64,000 nucleotides of DNA from Terriglobia bacterium (GTDB lineage: Bacteria; Acidobacteriota; Terriglobia; Terriglobales; Acidobacteriaceae), in contig JAIQGK010000014.1 of the NCBI GenBank assembly GCA_020072645.1, positions 1 to 64,000 of the forward strand, given 5' to 3'. The position numbers and the translations under genes are program-made. Shown here in pieces: positions 26,445-35,364 of the stretch (within the stretch, counting starts at the first letter, position 1; each line of letters begins with the position of its first letter). The notes under the pieces are model-generated. The model was not told the origin of the DNA. It made no database searches and saw only the letters and a list, made by a program, of their open reading frames with translations.

Positions 26445-27464
26445 TTATGCTGCCGCCGGCGACATGGATCTCTGCGCCGCCTGGTTGATGAATTTCTTCA
26501 TCACATTGGCCCACATTACTTTCTTGCGCAAAGCGCTTTCTTTCACTGTCCGGCCCTGGGCAAACATTCCCAGCAGAGCTTTCATCTTGAAGACTCGCAG
26601 AATGGCCGCGTCGGACTGGCTGACATTGTAGGCATCCAGAAAGTTCTGCTGGATCTGTGTGGTAATACCGCGGTTGCAGAAAGGATATTTTTCCAGAGCC
26701 TCCACTGAAGCCAGGAACGTGGCCAGGTCTTCAAAGGAATTGCCACGGCGCTTCATGCGGGCGAAGTCGCAGAAGCCGACGCCCTTTTCAGTAACAACCA
26801 CATTGAGTGGAGTAAAGTCACAAAGCACCGCGGAACTCGGCAGTGACTTGCGATTGCGAGGCAATGCGCTACGCGCGCCGCTCATGATCAGGTCAACAGC
26901 TTCATCGTCCAGGCCTTCCGCCTGGCAGCTCTTGCAAAGCTTTTCCATGCTGGCAATGAGCGCTACGCCATCAAACGGTTCTGGCGCATCGGCGGTGGCC
27001 TTGTGGAAACCGCGCAGCCATTCACCGGCCCGCAGTGCTACCAGTGCGATGCTGCCATTATCGGCAAAGCCCGGCAGCAGCGCGGCTTTCATGATGATCG
27101 ACTGCACCGGGAGGCCCGCCACTTTGTCCGTCACCACTGCGGAAAGATCGCTGTAGTCGCCCAGAACGCGCGGAACTCCATCCAGCTTCTTTTTCGCCAG
27201 CGTCTGGTTCACATATTGAAGATTGGCATTCTCCTGCCGGGCCACGGACTTGGCATTGCTTCCGCTCTTGCCCGCCTTGTAAATCTTGATGGCTACCCGC
27301 TCACTGCCTGCGGCAAAATCAATGCACACGTCATAAATAAAATGGTCATTCTTCGGAGTGTGGCCCACCACTCGCAAATTTTTAAAATCACCACGCTGGG
27401 GATAATGCTTTACCGCTTGACTGCGCAAATCATCCAGAATCTGCTCCAAAACCGTTTCTGCCAT
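26445..27464 (-). CDS. Aminoglycoside-phosphotransferase-fold kinase-like protein
   Basis: 339 residues from ATG 27464 (GGGAGAT upstream; frame continues upstream but is not protein-like). The N-lobe has RVAIKIYKAG with the presumed ATP lysine near 70. The catalytic loop reads LCDFTPLNVVV (D and N of HGDxxxxN kept, H replaced), and the metal site is CDFARM. This is the APH/choline-kinase layout; the substrate could be a small alcohol, amino-sugar or protein. No resistance context is present. Genes upstream and downstream run independently, giving no functional hint. Confidence 0.65.
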   Translation of the reverse strand: MAETVLEQILDDLRSQAVKHYPQRGDFKNLRVVGHTPKNDHFIYDVCIDFAAGSERVAIKIYKAGKSGSNAKSVARQENANLQYVNQTLAKKKLDGVPRVLGDYSDLSAVVTDKVAGLPVQSIIMKAALLPGFADNGSIALVALRAGEWLRGFHKATADAPEPFDGVALIASMEKLCKSCQAEGLDDEAVDLIMSGARSALPRNRKSLPSSAVLCDFTPLNVVVTEKGVGFCDFARMKRRGNSFEDLATFLASVEALEKYPFCNRGITTQIQQNFLDAYNVSQSDAAILRVFKMKALLGMFAQGRTVKESALRKKVMWANVMKKFINQAAQRSMSPAAA

Positions 27465-27764
27465 CAAATCTCCCTGGGGTAAATAGCTCCGTTGGCGCGT
27501 TGGCACCGCACCTGGGAACTTTTCTTCGTTGTATTTTTTGCTTCGACAGTTAACTGACGAAACGGCAGGCACCAAAGGTAAGTGCATTTTTAGGGCCACT
27601 AGCGGCCTGCGAACTAAGCCCTAAGTGATTGATGAGGAATGATTTGCAGACGTTGCCAGCAAGCAGAATTTACTCTGGGAAGCGCCATGCCTATATTCGG
27701 AATGGCGGGCGCGAAAAAGCCAAGCCAGAGACATACTTTGGCTTTGATTAAACAGCGGAAGTTC
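27465..27764. other. Spacer without recognised gene
   Basis: 300 bases between the kinase-like gene and the HNH nuclease gene (both minus strand). No ribosome binding site with a protein-like frame and no strong hairpin was seen. It probably holds the kinase promoter. Confidence 0.35.
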
Positions 27765-28355
27765 TTAATAAAAAAGGTACTTCCTCCACTTGGTGTCTGA
27801 CCGCCCAATCATACGCATGATGTGCCGACTGGTATGCAGCGTAAAGGGCCTGGGCTCCTTAAATAGCTTCATATCGGTTTCCGCAAGCAGCCGGTTCCCT
27901 TTGCGACGGTTACAGGGATGGCAGCAGGCCACCAGATTTTCCCAGGTAGAAGACCCGCCGCGCGAGCGCGGGATTACGTGGTCCAGGGTTAGGTCGGCGG
28001 AAGACAGCAGCACGCCGCAGTACTGGCAGGTGTTGCGGTCGCGCAGCAGAATGTTTTTGCGGGACAGAGCACGCGTCTGGTGCGGAATCCGGCGATACTC
28101 CAGCAAACGAATCACTGAAGGCACACGCATAGCCAGCCGCGCCGCATGCAGAAAGTGTCCATTCTCTTCTTCTGGCATGGCCAGCCCTTTCAGCACCAGC
28201 ACAATCGCCCGCCGCGCCGCACAAATGTTGATGGGCTCATACGACGCGTTCAGGACCAGGACCGGAGTCTGCATGAGCATGCTTTTGCGCGGCTTAGGTG
28301 GTTCCTTTGGAGTTTCGCCATAATGGCGTTTACTTCGCTTGTCCCGTTCATGCAT
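27765..28355 (-). CDS. HNH endonuclease family protein
   Basis: 196 residues. After a basic start ([19 protein letters not shown]) comes [20 protein letters not shown], then the zinc finger/HNH region: [36 protein letters not shown]. The His-Asn-His residues and four cysteines of the McrA-like fold are complete, so DNA cleavage or nicking is expected. This single-domain family is widespread and chromosomally conserved; physiological role is not established. Its start overlaps the end of comF by eight bases. Confidence 0.9.
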   Translation of the reverse strand: MHERDKRSKRHYGETPKEPPKPRKSMLMQTPVLVLNASYEPINICAARRAIVLVLKGLAMPEEENGHFLHAARLAMRVPSVIRLLEYRRIPHQTRALSRKNILLRDRNTCQYCGVLLSSADLTLDHVIPRSRGGSSTWENLVACCHPCNRRKGNRLLAETDMKLFKEPRPFTLHTSRHIMRMIGRSDTKWRKYLFY

Positions 28356-29175
28356 GGCCCTGTGTTCCTCCCGATAAAGCGCTGGCGGCCATCGCCAAAA
28401 CGCTCCCTGCTTCTTTGGTGGCCCGCGCTACCGTGGCCACAAAAACTTCTTTGGCGCCTGCCCGGCGCAGCACCCGGGCACATTCTCCCGCGGTCGTGCC
28501 GGTGGTCATTACGTCATCCACAATCAGGATGCTCTGGCCTTTTATCTTCTCTGCCTTCACCACGGCAAACGCTCCGCGTACATTGGCCCGCCGTTGATGG
28601 CGCGTCAGCCCTGTCTGGGACGCAGTTTCGCGTGTCCGTACCAGGATTGATGTATCTAATTGGATGCTGCTGGAACTTTGAAAGTCGATGAAACTTCTGG
28701 CAATGGCTTCTGCCTGATTAAACCCGCGCGTCGTACGCCTGCCGGACCACAATGGCACCGGGATAACGATCACCGAATCCGGCAAAGCCATTGCGGCAAC
28801 GGTCTGGTTGAGCAAGCCGCCCAAAATCTTCCCGGCTGGCCGTATTCCGTCGTACTTAAAAAGGTGGATCAGATCGCGCAGCGCGCCTTCGTAAGCGCCA
28901 TAGGCCGCAGCCCGGCGGAAATGCGCCCCGACCCGGCAGCAGATTGGGCACATAGGGACATCCTCTGCTTCCGCATTGGGATGGAACAGCTTCTCACCGC
29001 ATATTTGGCACAAAGGTCCTTCCAGCGGAACAATTTTTGCCAAACACAGTTCGCATACTGGCAAGCTGGCAATGTTGGTGAGAGGAGCGTGGCAGATGCG
29101 GCAGTCAGAAGGAAACAGGATGGAAAACAGGCTGGACGAGGCAACTTTGACCGCACTTTTCATCGCATCGCGCAA
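28348..29175 (-). CDS. comF: ComF-family phosphoribosyltransferase-like protein
   Basis: 275 residues. The N-terminal zinc finger has cysteine pairs (CRICHAP, CELC, CQICGE, CPICC) and the C-terminal half is a PRPP-binding fold with the loop [16 protein letters not shown]. The middle [14 protein letters not shown] and [16 protein letters not shown] are ComF signatures. ComF is needed for uptake of transforming DNA in competent bacteria, with a proposed helicase- and DprA-associated role; enzymatic activity is unproven. Overlap with the HNH nuclease gene indicates joint translation. Confidence 0.92.
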   Translation of the reverse strand: MRDAMKSAVKVASSSLFSILFPSDCRICHAPLTNIASLPVCELCLAKIVPLEGPLCQICGEKLFHPNAEAEDVPMCPICCRVGAHFRRAAAYGAYEGALRDLIHLFKYDGIRPAGKILGGLLNQTVAAMALPDSVIVIPVPLWSGRRTTRGFNQAEAIARSFIDFQSSSSIQLDTSILVRTRETASQTGLTRHQRRANVRGAFAVVKAEKIKGQSILIVDDVMTTGTTAGECARVLRRAGAKEVFVATVARATKEAGSVLAMAASALSGGTQGHA

Positions 29176-29477
29176 CTGTGTGGTGCGATGGGGAACCTGC
29201 TGAGCCCGGTCTAGAACACTACTACTGAAGACTACCCTCCTTCAAAAAAACCCGTAGAAGGCTGTGCTCAAGCAGAGTATAGCTTTGTTGCTGCCCGGAA
29301 GCAACGAAACAGTGAGACCACTGCTGCAATGAACAGAACTGTCCTTTTGTAACAAAAATAATCCGCGAGACAGGCCTCATGTCCTTTGTGGTTCAACAAT
29401 TTGTAACAAGCCGCTTGGATGTGCTAACTTGCCCCTCGATTTCATGCGCGCTTAAAGACTTGTTCGTGGAGGAAACT
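29176..29477. other. Divergent promoter region of comF and the OPT gene
   Basis: About 300 bases. A plus-strand frame runs through 29379-29477 into the OPT gene but the GTG at 29478 has the ribosome binding site, so this is taken as leader. TTGTAACAAG near 29400 is a possible -35/-10 area; no operator palindrome was recognised. Confidence 0.35.
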
Positions 29478-31703
29478 GTGGCCGAAACCGTACCAGCGAA
29501 AGTGGAAGAACCAAAATTTCAACCGTACGTTCCCCCGGACGAAGTTCGGCCGGAGTTCACATTCCGCGCCATATTTTTTGGCGGTCTCTTTGGAATTCTA
29601 TTTGGAGCGGTTACGGTTTATGTCGGCTTGCGCGCCGGGTTGACGGTATCAGCCTCGATCCCCATTGCCGTGCTTTCCATCAGCGTTCTGCGCGCGCTGG
29701 GCAAAGCCAGCATCCTTGAAAACAACATCGTGCAGACGGCTGGATCGGCCGGCGAATCCGTGGCAGGCGGCGTGATCTTTACCTTACCGGCGCTCATCTT
29801 TCTTGGCTTCCCACTGGAATACGCGCGCATCTTTCTTCTTGCATTCATCGGCGGATGGCTCGGCGTCCTCTTCATGATTCCCCTCAGGCGGCAGTTGATC
29901 GTGAAGGAGCACAGCAACCTTCTTTATCCGGAAGGCACAGCCTGCGCCGATGTGCTCATCGCCGGCGATAAAGGCGGTTCGTTCGCGGGACGCGTTTTCG
30001 CCGGGCTGGGCCTGGGCGCGCTCTATACTTTTTTTCAGAACGAAAACATGTTTAAGGTCTGGCCCAGCACGCCGACATACACGCCAGGCTGGTATCCCGG
30101 CGCCTCAGTCCGTGCCAACACAACTTCTGAATATCTTGGCGTCGGCTATATCATCGGACCACGCATTGCCGGCGTTATCTTTGCCGGTGGCGTCTTTGCG
30201 TGGCTTGTAGTCATGCCGGCCATTAAGTTCTTCGGCTCGCACGTCACCGGCGCAATTTTTCCAGGAACCATGCCGATCGCCAATATGGGGCCCGATGACA
30301 TTTATCGCGCGTACATCCGTCCAATGGGTGCAGGCGCCGTGGCTGCCGCCGGGCTAATTACCCTGCTTCGCACCATTCCCACCATCGTCAATGCCCTGCG
30401 CGCCGGCGCCAAAGATCTCGCCAAAGGCGCCGCGGCCGCGGCCAGCCTCCGCCGCACAGACCGCGACATTAATTTGAAGTGGGCCCTGCTCGGCTCGGGC
30501 ATTCTCCTGCTGCTCATGTGGGCCCTGCTGACCTTCAAGCCCATCCTGCATGCGGAAACGTCGGCAGGAAACAATTTCTTCGCAGCGATCCTGGTCGTAG
30601 TGTTCGGATTTTTGTTTGTTACTGTCTCATCGCGCATCACGGGATTGATTGGCAGCTCGTCGAACCCAATCTCCGGCATGGCGATTGCAACTCTGATGGC
30701 CACCTGCGCCATGTTTCTGGTCATGGGCTGGACCGGAACCGCATTCTCCGCGCTGGCCATCACTATTGGGGGCGTGGTTTGTATCGCCTCAGCAAATGCC
30801 GGCAATACGTCACAGGATTTGAAGACAGGCTTTCTGGTCGGCGCCACGCCGGCGAAACAGCAAGCTGCTCTGATGGTGGGTGTGACAGTTTCTGTCGTCG
30901 CCATTGGGATGACACTGGGCCTGATGAATGCGGCGCTGGAATCTTTCCGCCCTGCCAACATCGCCATTGACGTTCAACATCCTCCCGTGGGAGTCTCTGA
31001 ATATTCCGGAAAATTCGACCGTCAGGCTGTTCCAGTTGCTCCCACGGCGGGCGGGGCAGCCACGCAGCAATCCGTCCAGGGCATGAAGCTGTACACGGCC
31101 ATCAACTCGCCCACAGTTCCGAACGGATACTATTTCTACAATCCGCAGAGCCAGAAATTTGAAGTGCAGTGGATCCAGGGTATCGGGAGTGACAGCGCCT
31201 CAGCGCCCCAGGCACAGCTCATGGCAACGGTGATCAACGGTATTCTTGAGCGGCGCCTGCCATGGGGTCTGATTCTTTTAGGTGTCTTCCTTGTAATAGC
31301 CGTGGAACTGCTGGGCATCCGCTCTCTTTCATTCGCCGTAGGATTCTATCTTTCGATTGCCACCACTCTGGCGATCTTCACCGGCGGTGTGGTGCGCTGG
31401 CTGGTGGAATTGCGCAGCAAGCGTGAAGGCAAGACTTCAGAAGAAAGTGAAGTCAGTCCCGGCTCGCTTTACTCCAGCGGACTCATAGCCGCGGGCGGCA
31501 TCGTGGGCCTGCTGGGTATGTTCATCAAAATTTGCGAAGACAAGCACTGGCTTCCGGAAAACTCCATTTCCTGGGGGCCTAAGCTTCATTTTATTGCGGA
31601 CCATGCGGACTTTGCCAACATCATTGCGGTGATCATGTTCGCGTTGCTGGCCGCCTCGCTTTATCACTTCGCCCGCAAACCGCTGGAAGGCGAGAAGAAA
31701 TAA
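29478..31703 (+). CDS. OPT-family oligopeptide transporter
   Basis: 741 residues from GTG 29478, chosen because GGAGGAAACT precedes it. About 16 hydrophobic segments. Family blocks: FGAVTVYVGLRAGLTVSASI, NIVQTAGSAGESVAGG, PLRRQLIVKEHSNLLYPEGT, GSSSNPISGMAIATL and ANAGNTSQDLKTGFLVGATP. Such proteins import peptides or metal chelates using the proton gradient; bacterial substrates are mostly undefined. A soluble insertion of about 100 residues (VSEYSGKFDRQAV...YFYNPQSQKFEV) between helices is notable. Likely single gene, ending in a repeat-type hairpin. Confidence 0.9.
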   Translation: MAETVPAKVEEPKFQPYVPPDEVRPEFTFRAIFFGGLFGILFGAVTVYVGLRAGLTVSASIPIAVLSISVLRALGKASILENNIVQTAGSAGESVAGGVIFTLPALIFLGFPLEYARIFLLAFIGGWLGVLFMIPLRRQLIVKEHSNLLYPEGTACADVLIAGDKGGSFAGRVFAGLGLGALYTFFQNENMFKVWPSTPTYTPGWYPGASVRANTTSEYLGVGYIIGPRIAGVIFAGGVFAWLVVMPAIKFFGSHVTGAIFPGTMPIANMGPDDIYRAYIRPMGAGAVAAAGLITLLRTIPTIVNALRAGAKDLAKGAAAAASLRRTDRDINLKWALLGSGILLLLMWALLTFKPILHAETSAGNNFFAAILVVVFGFLFVTVSSRITGLIGSSSNPISGMAIATLMATCAMFLVMGWTGTAFSALAITIGGVVCIASANAGNTSQDLKTGFLVGATPAKQQAALMVGVTVSVVAIGMTLGLMNAALESFRPANIAIDVQHPPVGVSEYSGKFDRQAVPVAPTAGGAATQQSVQGMKLYTAINSPTVPNGYYFYNPQSQKFEVQWIQGIGSDSASAPQAQLMATVINGILERRLPWGLILLGVFLVIAVELLGIRSLSFAVGFYLSIATTLAIFTGGVVRWLVELRSKREGKTSEESEVSPGSLYSSGLIAAGGIVGLLGMFIKICEDKHWLPENSISWGPKLHFIADHADFANIIAVIMFALLAASLYHFARKPLEGEKK

Positions 31704-31705
31704 GT

Positions 31706-31779
31706 TTCACCGCAAAGAGCGCCAAGGATTGCAACAGGACTCTGTGTTCCTTAGCGACTTCAGCGATCTTTGCGGTGAA
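31706..31779. repeat. Inverted repeat TTCACCGCAAAGA with 48-base interior
   Basis: TTCACCGCAAAGA (31706-31718) and TCTTTGCGGTGAA (31767-31779) are exact complements. The interior reads as a further degenerate 'crGAGACACAGAG/CTCTGTGTTCC' type sequence. It lies between the OPT and esterase genes and could stop transcription or be a short non-autonomous element. Confidence 0.75.
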
Positions 31780-31830
31780 CCGCTTTTGCCTGCTCTGCTA
31801 ACATTCCCTGCGTCCTGCCGTCTTTTGCCT

Positions 31831-32772
31831 ATGCCCAAAATTTCTCGTTCGCCGATGTTGGCTATTTTCGGCCTGTGCGCTGTACTTGTCTGCTCTTCCC
31901 TGCCGCTTCACGCACAAACGCGCTCTGCTTCTCCTTCGACATCAATTCCAGCGGCGAGTCCCGCGCCTGCGCCGCAGCCTGAGAGCAACAAGCGCGTGCA
32001 GGACGTGAAGTTCTTCAGCAAGGCACTGCAACGTGAAATGCAATATCGGGTAATTCTGCCGAAAGACTATTTCGGCACTGAGAACCGCTATCCCGTGCTC
32101 TACCTGCTGCATGGACTCACCGGGCATTACCGCAGTTTTGAAGCGCACTCCAACTTAACGCGCTATCTGGAGCGCTACCAGCTCATCGCCGTATCGATTG
32201 AAGGCGAGAACTCCTGGTACATCAATTCGGCCACCAATCCCAAAGAAAAATGGGAAGACTATTTTCTCCAGGACGTACTTACTGATGTGGGCGAGCGCTT
32301 CCGCATCAATGGCGGCGACGCGCGCGCGATTGCCGGGATCTCCAGCGGCGGCTATGCGGCCATCAATCTCGCGCTGAAGTATCCCGGACTGTTTTTCTTT
32401 GCCGGGAGCCTGAGCGGCGCGGTCACCGCTCCGCGCGATCCGGAGTATGACAAGGCATTCAAGAGCTTCGGATTCAGTGACATCTTTGGTCCCGCTGACA
32501 GCAAGACGCGCAAAGAAAACGACGTGTTCCTGCTGGCGGAAAAAGCCGAGCCGCAGCACGCCACTTTTATCTTTATGGCCTGCGGCACGGACGATGACAC
32601 GATCATCGGCAACCATCAATTTGCCGACGTGCTGCGTAAAAAACACATCGCCTATGAGATGACGGAATTTCCCGGCCAGCACGAATGGTCATTCTGGGAA
32701 GCTGCCCTGCCGCCGATGTTGCGCTCGCTGGCAAGGCGCATGCCCGACGTGGTGGGCGTGGACTTGCGGTAA
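31831..32772 (+). CDS. Exported esterase of the esterase D/S-formylglutathione hydrolase type
   Basis: 313 residues from ATG 31831 with signal peptide (MLAIFGLCAVLVCSSLPLHA) and a Ser/Pro/Ala-rich linker. The alpha/beta-hydrolase core shows PVLYLLHGLTGHYRSF (oxyanion region), nucleophile elbow GISSGGYAA, and a C-terminal GQHEWSFWEA with the catalytic histidine; an acid probably lies in ACGTDDDTI. Related enzymes cleave acyl esters, including feruloyl or mycolyl-type esters. The physiological substrate cannot be named. Preceded by an inverted repeat, followed by a nested repeat element. Confidence 0.85.
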   Translation: MPKISRSPMLAIFGLCAVLVCSSLPLHAQTRSASPSTSIPAASPAPAPQPESNKRVQDVKFFSKALQREMQYRVILPKDYFGTENRYPVLYLLHGLTGHYRSFEAHSNLTRYLERYQLIAVSIEGENSWYINSATNPKEKWEDYFLQDVLTDVGERFRINGGDARAIAGISSGGYAAINLALKYPGLFFFAGSLSGAVTAPRDPEYDKAFKSFGFSDIFGPADSKTRKENDVFLLAEKAEPQHATFIFMACGTDDDTIIGNHQFADVLRKKHIAYEMTEFPGQHEWSFWEAALPPMLRSLARRMPDVVGVDLR

Positions 32773-32782
32773 ACTTCAGAAC

Positions 32783-32963
32783 CTACCACGGAGACACAGA
32801 GGCACGGAGAAAGGCGGAATTGGCCGCAGATTTGCGCTGATTAACGCAGATTCAAAAGGTTATCTTAATAACTCTGGCGGAAATTGGAATTATCTGCGTT
32901 CGTCTGCGGAATCAGCGGCAAACCTGATTTTGTTTTCTCCGTGTCTCGGTGCCTCCGTGGTAG
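32783..32963. repeat. Nested inverted-repeat element, about 180 bases (MITE-like)
   Basis: CTACCACGGAGACACAGAGG plus CACGGAGA (32783-32810) returns inverted with five mismatches at 32936-32963. Inside, the GCCGCAGATTTGCGCTGATT block (from about 32823) is complemented by sequence around 32905-32922 (TCTGCGGAATCAGCGGC). Outer and inner arms are degenerate members of families found elsewhere in the window. No reading frame lies inside. The structure suggests either a non-autonomous mobile element or two adjoining repeats. Confidence 0.65.
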
Positions 32964-32972
32964 ATTTTCTTC

Positions 32973-33680
32973 ATGCCGATTGCCGACAACGTTGCCGCCG
33001 TCCGCCAGCGCATTGCCCGCGCGGCAGCGCGTGTTGGCCGCGACGCAAGTTCCATCGTGCTCATGGCTGTCAGCAAGACCATGGAACCAGAGCGAATTAA
33101 AGAAGCTTACGCGGCGGGGCTGCGGGTGTTTGGCGAGAACCGCGTGCAGGAGTTTGAAGGTAAATCCGCCGGGCTGAGCGAATTGAAAGATGCTGAGTGG
33201 CATCTGATCGGCCACCTGCAAAGCAACAAAGCGAAGAAGGCAGCCGAGCTGTTTCAGGCCATCGATTCCGTCGATTCTTTGCGACTGGCGGAAAAGCTGA
33301 ATCAATCTGCGGGCGAGTCAGGCAAGAAGCTTGATGTGCTGATCGAAATCAAAGTCGGCCAGGAAGAGAGCAAAGCCGGTATTTCACTCGATTCACCCGA
33401 ACTTGAAAGTCTTCTCCGTGCCGCGCCGCAGCTTGAGAGTGTCCAGATACGCGGGCTGATGACCGTGCCGCCATTTACGGAAAATCCTGAAGGCGCACGG
33501 CCGTATTTCCGTATGCTGCGCGACCTGCGCGACCAGATCGCAGCGCGCAAGCTGCCCGGCATCCAGATGGACGTGCTTTCCATGGGCATGTCGCATGATT
33601 TTGAAGTTGCCATTGAAGAAGGATCGACCTGCGTGCGCGTTGGCACGGCCATATTCGGCGCGCGGCTAAAGCCGGCATGA
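32973..33680 (+). CDS. yggS: Pyridoxal-phosphate-binding homeostasis protein (YggS/PROSC)
   Basis: 235 residues, a single TIM barrel. The Schiff-base lysine is in IVLMAVSKTMEPERI; FGENRVQEF, WHLIGHLQSNKAKK, and near the end LSMGMSHDFEVAIEEGSTCV with the phosphate-binding VRVGTAIFG are all family hallmarks. The protein buffers free PLP and influences amino-acid metabolism; it has no known enzymatic reaction. ATG 32973 follows a repeat element. The next gene overlaps its stop by four bases, the common yggS-yggU pairing. Confidence 0.95.
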   Translation: MPIADNVAAVRQRIARAAARVGRDASSIVLMAVSKTMEPERIKEAYAAGLRVFGENRVQEFEGKSAGLSELKDAEWHLIGHLQSNKAKKAAELFQAIDSVDSLRLAEKLNQSAGESGKKLDVLIEIKVGQEESKAGISLDSPELESLLRAAPQLESVQIRGLMTVPPFTENPEGARPYFRMLRDLRDQIAARKLPGIQMDVLSMGMSHDFEVAIEEGSTCVRVGTAIFGARLKPA

Positions 33681-33976
33681 TTCCCATCCATGAAAGCGCC
33701 ACAGGAATCTCATTTGCCGTGAAGGTCCACCCTCGCGCCCGCAAAAATGCCATCACCGGAGTAGTGGGAGACGCGCTCAAGCTGGCGCTCACCGCGCCGC
33801 CGGTAGAGGGCAAAGCCAACCAGGCGGTGATTGAATTCTTTGCGGATTTGTTTGCAATTCCGCGCTCCTCCGTTACCATAGCCAGCGGTGAAACCAGCCG
33901 AAACAAAATAGTGCGAATCGCGGGTGTGAGCAAACCTGTGGCAGAGCAAAAGCTGGCTGAAAATTTGAAATCGTAA
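33677..33976 (+). CDS. DUF167/YggU family protein
   Basis: 99 residues with the DUF167 signature FAVKVHPRARKNAITGVVGD, LKLALTAPPVEGKANQAVIE and SGETSRNKIVRI. A small alpha/beta fold of unknown function present in bacteria and archaea. Start ATG overlaps the yggS stop (ATGA), so translation is coupled. The pairing with yggS is conserved in many genomes (family knowledge), although its meaning is unknown. Confidence 0.93.
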   Translation: MIPIHESATGISFAVKVHPRARKNAITGVVGDALKLALTAPPVEGKANQAVIEFFADLFAIPRSSVTIASGETSRNKIVRIAGVSKPVAEQKLAENLKS

Positions 33977-33998
33977 ATTTGCCCGACGAGGTGAAATC

Positions 33999-35285
33999 TT
34001 GTCCTTTTCTGAACGCCTGGAGCAGATAAAGATCGGCTTTGAACGGCCATTCTGGGTCGCCAACGTCACTGAGCTGTTCGAGCGACTCTCGTATTACGCC
34101 GCGTTCGCTTCGTTGGCGCGCTACCTGCATGAAACGCTGAGGTTTCCCGTGCAGCAGGCCAGCAGCCTTACCGGACTATTCGGCGGGCTCGTATGGTTCA
34201 TGGCCGCTTTCGGCGGCACGGTTGCCGACCGGCTGGGCTTTCGGCGCGCTTTGTCGCTGGCCTACTTGATTCTGAGCTGCTCTTATTTTTTGCTCGGTTC
34301 TCTCGGGGCGTCCTGGCTCGGCCCAATACGCGGCCACATGCCACTGATTGTGCTGGTCAGCATGGTTTTAGCATTACCTGCGCTGGGGATCGCGCTGGTG
34401 AAGCCTGCGGTGGTTGGGACGACGGCACGAGCTTCAAAAGAAAACGTTCGTTCCATTGGATATTCGATCTATTACACGCTGGTCAACATCGGCGGAGCAG
34501 CAGGGCCATTTGTCGCGTCCTGGGTACACAGCCATATGCGTGTGGAAAACGTCTTCCGCGTCGCGGCGGGCAGCGTCTTCCTGATGTTTTTTGCCGTACT
34601 GATCTTCTTCCGCGAACCGCGCCGCTCCGGCGAAGTACAGACCGCCAGTCTTGCGGAGTCTCTCAAAAACTTTGGCATGGTTTTAGGGAATCCACGGTTC
34701 ATGCTGTTTCTGCTGATCTTTTCCGGCTACTGGATTGTCTACTGGCAAGAGTTCATCATTCTGCCGATTTATGTTCATGACTACATCAATCCCAACACCG
34801 ATACTGAAATCATGCTGATCACCGGCCCCTTGCTCGTGATCGCATTGACGGTGCTGGTGAATGTGGCCACACAAAAGGTCGCGCCGTTTCGCGCAATTAC
34901 GCTGGGGACGATTATCTCAGCCGTGGCTTGGGTTTTCCTGATCTTTCACCCCACTGTGTTGATGGCATACGTCACGCTTGGCGTTGTCGCGCTGGGTGAA
35001 ATCATCCAGTCGCCACGCTATTACGAATACATCTCCCGCCTGGCTCCCTCAGGACAGCAGGGCACATACATGGGCTTTGCGTTTTTGCCCATAGGCATTG
35101 GATCACTGATTGCCGGCTGGTTTGGAGGCAAGCTGATCCATCACTTTGGCGAGGTCACACACCAGCCGGAAAAAATGTGGTGGGCGGTGATCGCCGTCGG
35201 CGTGCTTACCGCGCTGCTGCTGTGGATTTATGACAGGACGCTGATGCCAAAAGAGGTCGCAGAAAATGAGGGACCTATGAAGTAA
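33999..35285 (+). CDS. POT/PTR-like proton-coupled transporter (MFS)
   Basis: 428 residues from TTG 33999, with GAGGTGAAATC upstream; no ATG fits. Twelve membrane helices are apparent. The first helix has NVTELFERLSYYAAF, containing the ExxER motif that couples protons in peptide (POT) transporters. After helix 2 comes GTVADRLGFRRAL (MFS motif A). It is shorter than most POT proteins because the two extra helices are absent. Di/tripeptide uptake is the best guess. It begins 22 bases after yggU, so it may be the third gene of that operon. Confidence 0.8.
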   Translation: MSFSERLEQIKIGFERPFWVANVTELFERLSYYAAFASLARYLHETLRFPVQQASSLTGLFGGLVWFMAAFGGTVADRLGFRRALSLAYLILSCSYFLLGSLGASWLGPIRGHMPLIVLVSMVLALPALGIALVKPAVVGTTARASKENVRSIGYSIYYTLVNIGGAAGPFVASWVHSHMRVENVFRVAAGSVFLMFFAVLIFFREPRRSGEVQTASLAESLKNFGMVLGNPRFMLFLLIFSGYWIVYWQEFIILPIYVHDYINPNTDTEIMLITGPLLVIALTVLVNVATQKVAPFRAITLGTIISAVAWVFLIFHPTVLMAYVTLGVVALGEIIQSPRYYEYISRLAPSGQQGTYMGFAFLPIGIGSLIAGWFGGKLIHHFGEVTHQPEKMWWAVIAVGVLTALLLWIYDRTLMPKEVAENEGPMK

Positions 35286-35316
35286 AGGATTGTCTCCGAA
35301 TCCCCCACTCAAACAG

Positions 35317-35347
35317 GCGGCGAGCGCTCCAAACGCGCACTCGCCGC
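35317..35347. terminator. Hairpin between convergent transporter and propeller genes
   Basis: GCGGCGAG (35317-35324) pairs with CTCGCCGC (35340-35347), extended inward by CGC/GCG with a bulge. It lies between the plus-strand transporter stop (35285) and the minus-strand propeller stop (35365). No strong T-run, so efficiency is uncertain. Confidence 0.5.
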
Positions 35348-35364
35348 AAGGTTAGATCAGAGTG

